Origin: Gammaproteobacteria bacterium | GTDB taxonomy: Bacteria > Pseudomonadota > Gammaproteobacteria > JACCXJ01 | Assembly: GCA_013697045.1 (NCBI GenBank) | Contig: JACCXJ010000082.1 | Coordinates: forward strand, 1-32,396 | Length of the DNA stretch: 32,396 nt | Direction: 5' to 3' | Shown here: piece by piece, positions 9,953 to 19,941 of the stretch | How the letters are laid out: each line of letters opens with the position of its first letter | How positions within the stretch are numbered: position 1 is the stretch's first letter | Position numbers and translations under genes: made by a program | The notes under the pieces: generated by a model | The model's database searches: none | What the model saw: only the letters and a program-made list of their open reading frames with translations | Told to the model about the DNA's origin: nothing

Positions 9953-10750
9953 TCAATCGATATAGCGACCGATGCGCGTCCATCTGACACCCGTATTCTC
10001 GGTGTCCCAGCTCATCCAGATCAAGAACGCCTTCCCGATCAGGTGATCATCGGGGACCGTGCCCCAGGAACGGCTGTCACGGCTGTTGTCCCGGTTATCC
10101 CCCATCACGAAGTAGTGGCCCTCCGGGACCACGACCTCGCTGTCGAGAGAGGGTCGCTCCGGTTCGATCAGGATTGGATGGACGACCGTGCCCAGGGTCT
10201 CGTACCGGAGATCGGCCTGTGCGCCGGACCCGCCATCGTCGTACACGCCGCGCGGCGCCTGCTCGACCGGCTCACCGTTGATCCGGAGGGTCTTGTCTCT
10301 ATAGCCGATGCGATCACCGGGCAGCCCGACCACGCGTTTGATGAAGGGCGTCGAGGGGTCCTCGGGGTAGCGGAACACCATCACATCCCCGCGCTTCGGG
10401 GATCCCAGCTCGAAGACCTTGGCGTTCAAGACCGGCAGGCGGATCCCATAGGTGAACTTGTTGACCAGGATGAAATCGCCGACGAGCAGGGTCGGGATCA
10501 TCGACCCCGACGGGATCCTGAAGGGCTCGACGAGGAACGAGCGCAACAGTAATACGATCAGGAATATCGGGAAGAACGACCGGGCGTATTCGACGAGGAC
10601 GGGGCGTTTCGGCCCCCCTTCTGGCAGGTCGGCGGCTTTCCCGACCACGCCGCCACGGCGTCCGGGCGCCAGAAATACCACATCGAACAGGCAAATGACA
10701 CCGCTGGTCGCGACCAGGAGAACCAGGATCACCGCGAAATCGATGTTCAT
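9953..10750 (-). CDS. lepB: Signal peptidase I
   Basis: [38 protein letters not shown]...[28 protein letters not shown]...[20 protein letters not shown]. Confidence 0.95.
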   Translation of the reverse strand: MNIDFAVILVLLVATSGVICLFDVVFLAPGRRGGVVGKAADLPEGGPKRPVLVEYARSFFPIFLIVLLLRSFLVEPFRIPSGSMIPTLLVGDFILVNKFTYGIRLPVLNAKVFELGSPKRGDVMVFRYPEDPSTPFIKRVVGLPGDRIGYRDKTLRINGEPVEQAPRGVYDDGGSGAQADLRYETLGTVVHPILIEPERPSLDSEVVVPEGHYFVMGDNRDNSRDSRSWGTVPDDHLIGKAFLIWMSWDTENTGVRWTRIGRYID

Positions 10751-12549
10751 TTCTGCTTTCCCACCGTGAGCACGGCCATGAATGCCTCTTGCGGGATCTC
10801 GACGGTGCCGAACTGTTTCATGCGTTTTTTCCCCGCCTTCTGCTTCTCGAGCAATTTGCGCTTGCGCGTCACGTCGCCGCCATAACACTTGGCCGTGACG
10901 TTCTTGCGCACGGGTTTCACGGTCTCACGCGCCACCACCTGCGACCCGATCACCGCCTGGATCGCCACCTCGAACTGCTGCCGAGGGATCAGGTCCTTCA
11001 TTTTCCCCGCGAGCTCGCGCCCACGCCTTTGGGATTCGGCATGGTGCACGATCGAGGACAGGGCATCGACCCGATCCCCGTTGATCAAGACATCGAGCTT
11101 GACCACGCGCGCGGCCTGGAAGCGCCGGAAGGTATAGTCGAGTGATCCGTAGCCGCGCGTGACCGATTTCAAGCGGTCGAAGAAATCGAGCACCATCTCG
11201 CTCATCGGCAGCTCGTAACTCAAGGCCACCTGGTGGCCCAGGTACTGGAGACGTTTTTGCACCCCACGGCGCTCGACACACAGGGTGATGACGTTGCCCA
11301 CGTATTCCTGCGGCACCAGGATATCGACTTCTATGATCGGCTCGCGCGTCTCGGCGATGGTGTTCTGCGCGGGGAGGCGCGCCGGGTTGTCGATCCGGAG
11401 CACCTCTCCGCCCGTGGTCAGCACCTCGTAGACGACGGTCGGGGCCGTGGTGATGAGGTTGAGATCGTACTCGCGCTCCAGCCGTTCCTGGACGATCTCC
11501 ATGTGCAGGAGGCCCAGGAAACCGCAGCGAAAACCGAACCCCAGGGCCTCCGAGGTCTCGGGCTCGAAACGCAGCGAGGCATCGTTGAGACGCAGCTTCG
11601 AGAGCGCATCCCGGAAGGCCTCGTAGTCGCTGGAATCGACCGGATACAGGCCGGCGAACACATTGGGTTTGACGGCCGTGAACCCGGGCAGGGGCGCTTG
11701 CGCCGGGCGCACCGTATCGGTCAGGGTATCGCCCACGGGGGCGCCGTCGATGTCTTTGATGCCCGCGACCAAATAACCCACCGCGCCGGCTTCGAGGACC
11801 CGGCGCGGTACGCGCTTGGGCGTGAATATACCGATCTGTTCGGTCTGAAAATCCCTGCCCGTGGACATCACGCGGATCTTGGCGCCTTGTCTCAGGCTAC
11901 CGTCGAAGACGCGCACCAGAGAGACCACGCCGAGGTAATTATCGAACCACGAATCGATGATGAGCGCCTTGAGCGATCCCGTGGGATCGCCCGTCGGTGG
12001 CGGCACACGCCGCACGATCTCGCAGAGCAGCTCGCGTACCCCCTGGCCGGTCTTGGCACTGACGCGGGCCGCGTTCTCGGCATCGATGCCGATGATGTCC
12101 TCGATCTCGCGCGCCACCCGGGCAGGATCGGCGGCCGGGAGGTCGATCTTGTTGATGACCGGGATGATCTCGAGATGTTGCTCGGCGGCGGTGTGACAGT
12201 TCGCCACCGTCTGCGCCTCCACACCCTGTCCGGCATCTACGACCAAGAGCGCCCCTTCGCAGGCCGCGAGCGAACGCGAGACCTCGTAGCTGAAGTCTAC
12301 GTGCCCGGGCGTGTCGATGAAATTGATCTCGTAGGTCACGCCGTCGTCGGCCTCGAAGCCCAGGGTCACACTCTGCGCCTTGATGGTGATCCCGCGCTCC
12401 CGTTCGATATCCATGGAGTCCAGGACCTGGTTCGCCATCTCCCGCTCGGTCAACCCCCCACACAGTTGGATAAAGCGATCGGCGAGGGTGGATTTACCGT
12501 GATCGATATGGGCAATGATGGAGAAATTACGGATCCGCTCCATGCTCAA
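10747..12549 (-). CDS. lepA: Elongation factor 4 (TTG at 12549 or ATG at 12543)
   Basis: [30 protein letters not shown]...[30 protein letters not shown]; full-length LepA. Confidence 0.97.
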   Translation of the reverse strand: MSMERIRNFSIIAHIDHGKSTLADRFIQLCGGLTEREMANQVLDSMDIERERGITIKAQSVTLGFEADDGVTYEINFIDTPGHVDFSYEVSRSLAACEGALLVVDAGQGVEAQTVANCHTAAEQHLEIIPVINKIDLPAADPARVAREIEDIIGIDAENAARVSAKTGQGVRELLCEIVRRVPPPTGDPTGSLKALIIDSWFDNYLGVVSLVRVFDGSLRQGAKIRVMSTGRDFQTEQIGIFTPKRVPRRVLEAGAVGYLVAGIKDIDGAPVGDTLTDTVRPAQAPLPGFTAVKPNVFAGLYPVDSSDYEAFRDALSKLRLNDASLRFEPETSEALGFGFRCGFLGLLHMEIVQERLEREYDLNLITTAPTVVYEVLTTGGEVLRIDNPARLPAQNTIAETREPIIEVDILVPQEYVGNVITLCVERRGVQKRLQYLGHQVALSYELPMSEMVLDFFDRLKSVTRGYGSLDYTFRRFQAARVVKLDVLINGDRVDALSSIVHHAESQRRGRELAGKMKDLIPRQQFEVAIQAVIGSQVVARETVKPVRKNVTAKCYGGDVTRKRKLLEKQKAGKKRMKQFGTVEIPQEAFMAVLTVGKQK

Positions 12550-12642
12550 TAGCCGCGGAGATGGGAAACGCGGCTACGCAAACGCGCCGCCTCGAGATGA
12601 ATATTCGCGGGCATGGGAACGGGCAAGGGCATGGCAAGGGCT

Positions 12643-12666
12643 GCCGATCGGGGCGCCGATCGGGGC
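12643..12666. repeat. Perfect 12-bp tandem duplication GCCGATCGGGGC x2
   Basis: Read directly in the lepA-mucD gap. Confidence 0.7.
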
Positions 12667-12767
12667 ATGATTGTAACCGCTGGCCCGGTTCCGGCCAAAG
12701 GATGCCTCCTGGGCACGGCGCCGGCCCTATTCGAGCGCCGCGCCCCAAGGCCCTTTGATTCGGCCCT

Positions 12768-14198
12768 CTACTCGGCCGGGACCTTGATGGCCAGAAAGAT
12801 GGGCTGGCCGGCCCGTTGCACCAGGATCGGCACCGATTTGCCGGCCGGGAGGGCCTCGACAAGTTCCTTGAAGTGCTTGGCGTCCTTGACCCGTTCGTCA
12901 TCGATCATGGTCACGATGTCGCCCTTGCGGATCCCGGCGCGGCGTGCGGGGCCGGGCTGGACGCGCTCGACCACGACCCCGTGGCCGGGCAGTTCCAGTT
13001 CCTCCCTCTGCTTATCGGTGAGGTCCTTGACGGCGATCTTGAGCCGGTTGTCGGTGGCGGTGTCGGCCTTGTCCGACGAGGCGTGCTTGAGCGTCTCCTC
13101 GGGCGGAAGCTCGCCGATCTCGAGGTCCACCTTCAAAGACTTGCCGTCGCGCACGATCTCGACCGGTATCTTTTTCCCGACCTCGGTGCCGCCGACGAGC
13201 GGCGGCAGATCGGACGACAGGTCGATCTCGACCCCGTTGAACTTCACGATCACATCGCCCGGCTTGATCCCGGCGGCGGCGGCGGGGCTGTCCGGCAGCA
13301 CCTTCGCGACCAGCGCGCCATGGGGCTTGTCCATGCCGAAGGACTCCGCCAATTCCCGCGTGACCTCTTGTATCAAAACGCCCAACCAGCCTCGCGAGAC
13401 CTTCCCCTTGTCCCGGATCTGGTGGTAGACGTTCATCACCACCTCGACCGGTATGGCGAACGACAGGCCCATGAACCCGCCGGTGCGGCTGTAGATCTGA
13501 GAATTGACCCCGACCACCTCGCCATCGAGATTGAAGAGTGGCCCGCCCGAGTTGCCGGGGTTGATGGCCACATCGGTCTGGATGAACGGCACATAGTTCT
13601 CGTTGGGCAGGGCCCTGCCCTTGGCGCTCACGATCCCGGCCGTCACCGAGTGATCGAAGCCGAACGGAGACCCGATCGCCAGGACCCATTCACCGACCTT
13701 GAGATCGGTGGCACGTCCGAGGCGCACCACCGGGAGGTCCTGGGCGTCGATCTTGAGCACCGCAAGGTCGCTGCGCTCGTCACTGCCGATGACCTTGGCG
13801 ACGAATACGCGCCGATCGCTCAAACTCACGTTGATCTCGTCGGCATCCTTGACCACGTGAAAGTTCGAAATGACATAGCCGTCGTTGGAGATGATGAACC
13901 CCGAGCCGAGCGAGGATCGCGGCGTGAGATCGGGCCCCTCCATGCCTTCACCGAAGAACTTCTTGAAGAAGTCATGCAGCGGGCTGTCCTCGGGGATGTC
14001 GGGGATCTGGAGTTGGGGTGCCGGCTCCTTCGCATCGCTCTTGACGCTGGTCCCAATGTTGACGACCGCGGGGCTGTTGTCCTCCGCCAATTGCACGAAG
14101 TCGGGGAGCTCGCGCGCCTCCGCCATCGAGGGCCACTGCCAGCCCACAACCAGCAGCACGGCGACCAGGGCCGTGCGTATGCACTGTACCAACACCAT
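12768..14198 (-). CDS. mucD: DegP/MucD-type periplasmic serine protease with PDZ domains
   Basis: GSGFIISNDGYVISNFHVVKDADEI, HtrA motifs SDLAVLKID and NPGNSGGPLFNLDGEVVGVNSQ, two PDZ domains; adjacent to mucB-mucA-rpoE. Confidence 0.92.
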   Translation of the reverse strand: MVLVQCIRTALVAVLLVVGWQWPSMAEARELPDFVQLAEDNSPAVVNIGTSVKSDAKEPAPQLQIPDIPEDSPLHDFFKKFFGEGMEGPDLTPRSSLGSGFIISNDGYVISNFHVVKDADEINVSLSDRRVFVAKVIGSDERSDLAVLKIDAQDLPVVRLGRATDLKVGEWVLAIGSPFGFDHSVTAGIVSAKGRALPNENYVPFIQTDVAINPGNSGGPLFNLDGEVVGVNSQIYSRTGGFMGLSFAIPVEVVMNVYHQIRDKGKVSRGWLGVLIQEVTRELAESFGMDKPHGALVAKVLPDSPAAAAGIKPGDVIVKFNGVEIDLSSDLPPLVGGTEVGKKIPVEIVRDGKSLKVDLEIGELPPEETLKHASSDKADTATDNRLKIAVKDLTDKQREELELPGHGVVVERVQPGPARRAGIRKGDIVTMIDDERVKDAKHFKELVEALPAGKSVPILVQRAGQPIFLAIKVPAE

Positions 14199-14298
14199 GA
14201 CTATCCTCTCACTCCACGTAAATTTGCTCGAGGCCCACAGGGCCGCGATATCGGGACACGCTAGGGATCTCGCCGGACACCGCCGGGCTCGGCACGGG

Positions 14299-15312
14299 TC
14301 ACGGCCGAGCCGGCACGAAGGCAACCGAAGCCGCGATTTGGCGCACGGTGGTCGCGGGCACCTCCCCGAGCACCGTGACCTGATAACCGTCGGCCCAGGT
14401 GCTGTACGAATTCAGGGCCCCCATCGACGCATGGCCTTCGATGCGCTCCGTCGCCTCGGTGGCCTTCTCGGTGAACACCGATACAGACGCGAGCCCGTCG
14501 GAGTATACCGCATGCTTGACCGGTTCGGTGCCGTCCGCCATGGCGCGGGCCTGATCCTCCTGCATCATGAAGCCGGGTGGGATCCACCGGACCTGCCATT
14601 GACCCCTGGGCCACTTTGCGCTGGATAAGGCCTCAGCGATGTGTTTGGCCCCGGTGTACCAACTGTAACCCTGACCGCTGATCCCGGCCTCGAGCCAGGC
14701 CTCGGGGATCCTCGAACGAACCTTGAGGTCCGTGAACAGGACCTGCTCCACAACCTCCCCGCCACCGTCGATCACCTCCGACTTGAGCAGCAGATCGGAC
14801 TTCGAGTCCACCCACAGGCGATAACCGTAGCGATCCGGGGTCTTGGGCGCGATGCCGACCACCGAGGCCGGACGGCCCGCGATGCGATCCCCGCCCAGGA
14901 CGGAAAAGTCATAGTACGCAGCGAGCGATTCCACCGGCCGCGACAGCGTGGCGCCGAGGATCTGGCGCGGCGGGCGCCTGTCGACCACGACCGCGCGGTC
15001 GCGAGGAAAGATGCAGGTCACCTCGTCATTGCGGCGGATCACCTCCTTGGCGGGACCCATGAGGGAGATCAGACGCTCCCGTTCGCCGCCCGCTTCGCCC
15101 CGGTGGACGATGCGCATCATGGACACGCGGCTGCCACGCATCGACACGAAGGTCCCGTGGTAGCTCAAGCTACGCGTGGCCTCGGACATCTTGGTGAGGA
15201 GCATGCGCGCCTGTGCGCCGGATTCCACCGCGGCGGCGGGCCAGACGACCCCGCTTAGGAGCGCGAGCCACAAGCACTGCACCGACCGGTGCGGGCTAGG
15301 GATTCGAGTCAT
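14299..15312 (-). CDS. mucB: MucB/RseB sigma-E factor regulator
   Basis: Signal peptide; ARMLLTKMSEATRSLSYHGTFVSMRGSRVSMMRIVHR...YGYRLWVDSKSDLLLKSEV. Confidence 0.9.
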   Translation of the reverse strand: MTRIPSPHRSVQCLWLALLSGVVWPAAAVESGAQARMLLTKMSEATRSLSYHGTFVSMRGSRVSMMRIVHRGEAGGERERLISLMGPAKEVIRRNDEVTCIFPRDRAVVVDRRPPRQILGATLSRPVESLAAYYDFSVLGGDRIAGRPASVVGIAPKTPDRYGYRLWVDSKSDLLLKSEVIDGGGEVVEQVLFTDLKVRSRIPEAWLEAGISGQGYSWYTGAKHIAEALSSAKWPRGQWQVRWIPPGFMMQEDQARAMADGTEPVKHAVYSDGLASVSVFTEKATEATERIEGHASMGALNSYSTWADGYQVTVLGEVPATTVRQIAASVAFVPARP

Positions 15313-15874
15313 GAACGACCGTCGTGAAGTACGGCGATGCCTCGGATGGTGACACCTCGGGGCCACTCAGGCTCCCGTCATACTGGTTGTGCATCAAGAG
15401 ATAGGTGGTCAGGCGCTCGGGGGTATCGTGGCGCTCGCCACCCCATAGGACGGCTGCATAGGGGATGTCCTCCGTCAGCGGGTGCCGTCCCGGATCGGCG
15501 GTTGGCGATGCGCCCTGCGACACCAAGCGGGGCTCGCGAGCCTTCGGGAACCAGTCACCCAGCTTGTAGAACGTGAACCCGGCGACGGAGGCCGCCATGG
15601 CCAACCCCAACGCCGGCCCGACCCGCACCCGCGGCCGCCGCCCGACCAGGATCGCCGGCTCGTCGTCGAGCGCGAGGGCGACCCGGGCGGGGAGACCCCG
15701 CGGCAGGGTCTCGGGCAGGCCGGCGCGCAGCGTGGTCCCAATCAAATGATAGCGAGCCCATTTTCCCCGCAGGCCATCGTCGTTCACACACGCCTCCACG
15801 AGCGTCCTGTGATCGCGATCCGAAAGCTCTCCGTCCATGAAGGACGACAACTGTTCGAGGGTATCCTGGCGCAT
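15296..15874 (-). CDS. mucA: Sigma-E anti-sigma factor RseA/MucA
   Basis: LEQLSSFMDGELSDRDHRTLVEACVNDDGLRGKWARYHLIGTTLRAGLPE; single TM segment; next to rpoE and mucB. Confidence 0.88.
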   Translation of the reverse strand: MRQDTLEQLSSFMDGELSDRDHRTLVEACVNDDGLRGKWARYHLIGTTLRAGLPETLPRGLPARVALALDDEPAILVGRRPRVRVGPALGLAMAASVAGFTFYKLGDWFPKAREPRLVSQGASPTADPGRHPLTEDIPYAAVLWGGERHDTPERLTTYLLMHNQYDGSLSGPEVSPSEASPYFTTVVHDSNP

Positions 15875-15883
15875 AGCGGTCCG

Positions 15884-16459
15884 TTACTCCAAATAGGGTT
15901 TCAATCGATGATCGATGGCCTCGCGGGCCCGGAAAATCCGCGATCGGACGGTGCCGATCGGGCAAGTCATGACCTCGGCGATCTCTTCGTAGCTGAGTCC
16001 TTCGATCTCGCGCAGGGTGATCGCGGTCCGGAGGTCCTCCGGAAGCTGATCGATGGCCGTTGCGATGGCCTCCTGGATCTCCTCCGTGATCAAATAGTTC
16101 TCCGGCGTCGCGTAATCCTTGAGGAGCGCCGCGGGCTCGATCGCTTCACCGTCCATCCCGGTGGGGTCGGTCTCGAGCGGGCGTCGTGATTGTGCCACCA
16201 GGTGGTTCTTGGCGGTGTTGACGGCGATCCGGTAGATCCAGGTGTAAAACGCGCTGTCGCCGCGGAAGTTCGGCAGAGACCGATAGGCCTTCAGGAACGC
16301 GTCCTGGGCCACGTCCATGGCGTCACTGGGGTCTCGCACATAGCGTGAAATCAACTTCAAAATCCTATGCTGGTACTTCAGGACCAGCAGATCGAAAGCC
16401 TTCTTGTCGCCGCGCTGCACCCGCTCGACGAGCTGCGAATCTGCGCCGGTGTCGCCCAT
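15884..16459 (-). CDS. rpoE: ECF sigma factor RpoE/AlgU
   Basis: DSQLVERVQRGDKKAFDLLVLKYQHRILKLISRYVRDPSDAMDVAQDAFLKAYRSLPNFRGDSAFYTWIYRIAVNTAKNHLV. Confidence 0.96.
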   Translation of the reverse strand: MGDTGADSQLVERVQRGDKKAFDLLVLKYQHRILKLISRYVRDPSDAMDVAQDAFLKAYRSLPNFRGDSAFYTWIYRIAVNTAKNHLVAQSRRPLETDPTGMDGEAIEPAALLKDYATPENYLITEEIQEAIATAIDQLPEDLRTAITLREIEGLSYEEIAEVMTCPIGTVRSRIFRAREAIDHRLKPYLE

Positions 16460-16498
16460 CCGGGCATTCTCCCTGTATTATTGTTGCGGCGCCACTCT

Positions 16499-16525
16499 GT
16501 AGACAGTCGTGTGCAGCCCGAGTTC
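16499..16525 (-). promoter_or_regulatory. Candidate sigma-E/AlgU-type promoter upstream of rpoE (GAACTC-N16-TCTAC)
   Basis: Reverse complement of 16520-16525 is GAACTC and of 16499-16503 is TCTAC, 16-nt spacer; resembles AlgU consensus GAACTT-N16/17-TCTGA. Confidence 0.5.
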
Positions 16526-16632
16526 GCAGGGGAGCGGCGCTTGCGGACAATGCATTATAGCCCGCGGGCCGTGTCGTTCCGGCGACGCCGGCACGGCCTC
16601 ACCCCTCGGGAGCCCCCGGCACGGGTTCTAGG

Positions 16633-18240
16633 ATGGTCAGACAGCACCGGTACGATGTCCTGGTGATCGGCAGCGGCGCATCGGGGCTCGGCGTCGCGCT
16701 CCAGTTGGCGGAGCATGCCGAGGTCGCGGTGCTCTCGAAGGGACCCTTGCAGGAGGGCGCGACCCTGTATGCCCAGGGCGGCGTCTCGGCCGTGCTCGAC
16801 CGCCGCGACTCGGTGGCCTCCCACGTGGCCGACACGCTGGCGGCCGGGGCCGGGCTGTGCGACGCCGAGATCGTGCAGTTCGTGGTCGAGCATGGACCCG
16901 AGAGCATCCAATGGCTGATCGCACTTGGGGTCGCCTTTACCCGCAGCCCGGACGCCGATGGCCGGCCCGAATACCACCTGACCCGCGAGGGCGGCCACAG
17001 CCACCGGCGCGTGATCCACGCCGCCGATGCCACCGGCCGCGCCATCGAGACCACGCTCGAAGGACTGGCCCGCGGCCACCCGCGCGTGCGGGTGTTCGAG
17101 CACCATGTGGCCATCGACCTCATCCCCGCCAGCAAGCTCGGCCTGGCCGCGGAGCGTTGCCTGGGCGCCTATGCTTTGGATCGCCGGTCTGGCGCGGTGG
17201 TCTCCTTCACCGCCCGGTATGTGGTGCTCGCGAGCGGCGGGGCGGGGAAGGTCTATCTCTACACCAGCAACCCCGACGTCGCCACCGGGGATGGGGTCGC
17301 CATGGCCTGGCGCATCGGCTGTCCCATCGCCAATATGGAGTTCTTTCAGTTCCACCCCACCTGCCTCTACCACCCCAAGGCCAAGTCCTTTCTCATCACC
17401 GAGGCCCTTCGCGGGGAGGGCGGCCGGCTCTTGCTGCCCGATGGCGGCCGTTTCATGGAGCGCTTCGATGCGCGCGCCGAGTTGGCCCCACGGGACATCG
17501 TGGCGCGCGCCATCGACCACGAGATGAAACGCCTGGGCCTCGAATGCGTGTATCTCGACATCAGCCACAGGCCGAGCGGCTTCATCCTGGGACACTTCCC
17601 CACGGTAGCGGCGAAGTGCGGGGAGCTTGGGATCGACATCACCCGCGAGCCTATACCCGTGGTGCCCGCCGCCCACTATATGTGCGGCGGCGTGGTCACG
17701 GATCGCCACGGGCGGACCGCGGTGCCAGGGCTCTACGCCGTCGGCGAGGTCGCCTGCACTGGACTGCACGGCGCCAACCGCATGGCCAGCAACTCGCTCC
17801 TGGAATGCCTGGTCATGGCCCGCTCCGCGTACCGGGACATCGCAGAGGGACTACCCGAGGCCCCGCCGGCATCGTGCGTCCCCGATTGGGATGAGAGCCA
17901 GGTCACCGACTCGGACGAAGAGGTGATCGTGGCCCACAACTGGGACGAGTTGCGCCGCTTCATGTGGGACTACGTCGGGATCGTGCGCAGCACCAAGCGC
18001 CTGGAGCGCGCCAGCCGCCGCATCCAGCTCCTGTCCGAGGAGATCCGGGAATACTACGGCAACTTCCGGGTGACGAACGACCTCATCGAGCTGCGCAACC
18101 TGGTCCAGGTGGCCGAGCTGATCGTGGCCTCCGCCCTATGCCGCAAAGAAAGCCGGGGCCTGCACTACACCCTGGATCACCCTCATCCCGACCCCACCCA
18201 GCCCCCCGAGCCGACGGTGCTTCGGCGAGCGTTGCGCTGA
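16633..18240 (+). CDS. nadB: L-aspartate oxidase
   Basis: [31 protein letters not shown]...[15 protein letters not shown]...[17 protein letters not shown]...[27 protein letters not shown]. Confidence 0.96.
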   Translation: MVRQHRYDVLVIGSGASGLGVALQLAEHAEVAVLSKGPLQEGATLYAQGGVSAVLDRRDSVASHVADTLAAGAGLCDAEIVQFVVEHGPESIQWLIALGVAFTRSPDADGRPEYHLTREGGHSHRRVIHAADATGRAIETTLEGLARGHPRVRVFEHHVAIDLIPASKLGLAAERCLGAYALDRRSGAVVSFTARYVVLASGGAGKVYLYTSNPDVATGDGVAMAWRIGCPIANMEFFQFHPTCLYHPKAKSFLITEALRGEGGRLLLPDGGRFMERFDARAELAPRDIVARAIDHEMKRLGLECVYLDISHRPSGFILGHFPTVAAKCGELGIDITREPIPVVPAAHYMCGGVVTDRHGRTAVPGLYAVGEVACTGLHGANRMASNSLLECLVMARSAYRDIAEGLPEAPPASCVPDWDESQVTDSDEEVIVAHNWDELRRFMWDYVGIVRSTKRLERASRRIQLLSEEIREYYGNFRVTNDLIELRNLVQVAELIVASALCRKESRGLHYTLDHPHPDPTQPPEPTVLRRALR

Positions 18241-18251
18241 TCCCCGCCGAA

Positions 18252-18708
18252 TTACAAGAGTTTGACCAAGGTCGCCATCGCGCCGACCGCAACCACCATC
18301 ATGGTACCCAGCTTAAGCGTCATGCGGTATTCGAGGTCTTTCAGGTCACGGGCAAGATCCGAACGGATCTGTTCGATCTTGACCTCAAGCTGTTTAATCT
18401 CGCCACGTAGCGTGACATCGAGCTGTTTTGATGTCGCCACGTAGCATGACGTCAAGCTGTTTGATGTCACCACGTAGCGTGACCTCAAGCTGTTTGATCT
18501 CATTGCGCAGTGTGACCTCTAGCTCTTTTATATCTCGTTTGATATCGGCAATGTCTCGCTTGACGTCGGCAATGTCTCGTTTCGTGGCCAGGTTCTGTTC
18601 GATGAATTCCGCCTCGGCATTGGCCAGGGCCTCGGCCTGCTGCTCGGTGAACCCGGCCTCCTTGAGGCGTTTGGCGAACTTGAGGGTGTCGAACGCTATG
18701 GCGTTCAT
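18252..18708 (-). pseudogene. Coiled-coil, DUF1640-like protein with C-terminal TM helix, split by a 1-nt insertion
   Basis: MNAIAFDTLKFAKRLKEAGFTEQQAEALANAEAEFIEQNLATKRDIADVKRDI...LEVTLRNEIKQLEVTLRGDIKQLDVMLRGDIK in one frame, then QLDVTLRGEIKQLEVKIEQIRSDLARDLKDLEYRMTLKLGTMMVVAVGAMATLVKLL* in another. Confidence 0.75.
18387..18519. repeat. Four tandem units of about 33 bp, one of them 34 bp
   Basis: Units 18387-18419, 18420-18453 (34 bp), 18454-18486, 18487-18519, each containing (a/g)AGCTGTTT(T)(g/a)AT(g/c)TC...TGAC(a/g/c)TC. Confidence 0.85.
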
Positions 18709-19010
18709 GGCATTGGAAATAATCCGGGATGAACCAGCGAAACATGGCGAATTTCGTGCCTTGTACCCATTGTAGATTGAGTAACCCTGGCTTGCGCGTT
18801 GTTTGCGAGACCCGCGGGAATTGATCCGGGGTAGGGTGCGTTCCACACGCGAACACCCGCGTTTGGACACCCGGCGCGCCTACCGCAAACGCAGCGTTTA
18901 CCCCCGCGCTTGCCGGGTTCGATCCTAATCCGCTGCCAGTAGTCCATCGCTCGCTGCTGCGGTATTCGCTGCAACGGATCCTACCACGATGGGCGCGACG
19001 CCCCGCAACG

Positions 19011-19076
19011 CGTGCCTGGGACGAGAGGAACGGATGCCAGCAAAGCCCGGCAGTCACCCCATTCCTCCCAGGCACG
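19011..19076. repeat. Inverted repeat CGTGCCTGGGA...TCCCAGGCACG with inner short inverted repeats
   Basis: 11-bp perfect arms at 19011-19021 and 19066-19076; inner GAGGAA/TTCCTC and TGCC/GGCA. Confidence 0.55.
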
Positions 19077-19273
19077 GTGATCCCACGCGCGCCGCGGGCG
19101 CTGGAAGCGCGGAGGACCGCGACGCTCAATGGCACGCGGGCTGGCGTTGATGTTGCCGTCGCCGGCGCGCTCGGAAGTGGTCGTCAAGCACCCGACGCCC
19201 GCGGACACATCCACCCCAAGCAGGAGGCCGTTATGCTAAACCCCTACCCTTCACCCCCTCCGATCCCGAAGTC

Positions 19274-19660
19274 TTGACCCGGTTCCAAGAGGAACTGACA
19301 CGGGCCGCCGCACTGCCCGGTTTCGCCTCGGTCGGCTCGGCGCTCTGGCCGCGTTTCGCCGGGTATTACCAGGGACTCACGCGCCTGCCCCGCAGGTTGC
19401 GGCGCGCCCTGCAACGCCGGTGGCAGCGCTCGCTCGGGGGGCTGGCGCTTCTCCTGGCCATCGGCCCGGCGCCGGCCCTGGCGCGACCATCGCTGTCGAT
19501 GGCACAAGCTGCACCTTGGTCGACGCCATCACCGCCGCCAACAACGACGCGCCCGCAGGCGGTTGTACGGCGGGCAGCGGCGCGGACGCCTAGCTAGTCC
19601 TGCCGGCGGGAAGCACCCATACGCTGACGGCGGTGAACAACAGCACCGCAACGGCTAGTG
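19274..19660 (+). pseudogene. Remnant of a CSLREA/right-handed beta-helix-type surface protein, N-terminal part only
   Basis: LTRLPRRLRRALQRRWQRSLGGLALLLAIGPAPALA, then in the +2 frame ATIAVDGTSCTLVDAITAANNDAPAGGCTAGSGADA*LVLPAGSTHTLTAVNNSTATAS; stop TAG at 19591-19593. Confidence 0.65.
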
Positions 19661-19797
19661 ACATGGTACAGTGTTACGCGATGCTGTTGGATCGTCTTTC
19701 TCGACCCGATGAGGGACAACATTTCAGCCAGAGAATTGGATGGCAGCGAGGCGATATCTACAGATGTCTAACTACGTGTCCTTTCAGGAGAACTTCA

Positions 19798-19935
19798 ATG
19801 GCCAAAGGCCAAAAGCGCAGTAGTCGTGAAGCTAAGAAACCCAAGCAGGCGAAAAAACCTGCCGTTCCAGCGTCGCCTTTCGGCGTGAGCCCGGCGAAAA
19901 CGCCAGGTGCTCCCGTGCCCAAGAAAAGGAAATAG
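19798..19935 (+). CDS. Small Lys/Arg-rich protein, 45 aa (MAKGQKRSSREAKKPKQAKKPAVPASPFGVSPAKTPGAPVPKKRK)
   Basis: Internal ATG in ORF 19633..19935 preceded by CAGGAGAAC; resembles a short conserved MAKGQ..SNRE.KKPK family. Confidence 0.65.
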   Translation: MAKGQKRSSREAKKPKQAKKPAVPASPFGVSPAKTPGAPVPKKRK

Positions 19936-19941
19936 TGAGGG

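Noticed and set aside
11233-12552. 439-aa plus-strand ORF opposite lepA
   Set aside because: Shadow ORF in GC-rich sequence; the minus strand encodes full-length LepA with canonical motifs and the antisense product has no recognisable domain.
12816-14264. 482-aa plus-strand ORF opposite mucD
   Set aside because: Antisense shadow of a clear DegP/MucD gene.
16555-17769. 404-aa minus-strand ORF opposite nadB
   Set aside because: Antisense shadow of L-aspartate oxidase; low-complexity His/Gly/Ala-rich translation.
18387-18519. CRISPR-like regularly spaced repeat
   Set aside because: Contiguous coding tandem repeats without unique spacers.
18980-19214. 77-aa minus-strand ORF (MDVSAGVGCLTTTSERAG...) as a protein
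   Set aside because: No recognisable motif and it overlaps a strong inverted repeat; more likely non-coding.
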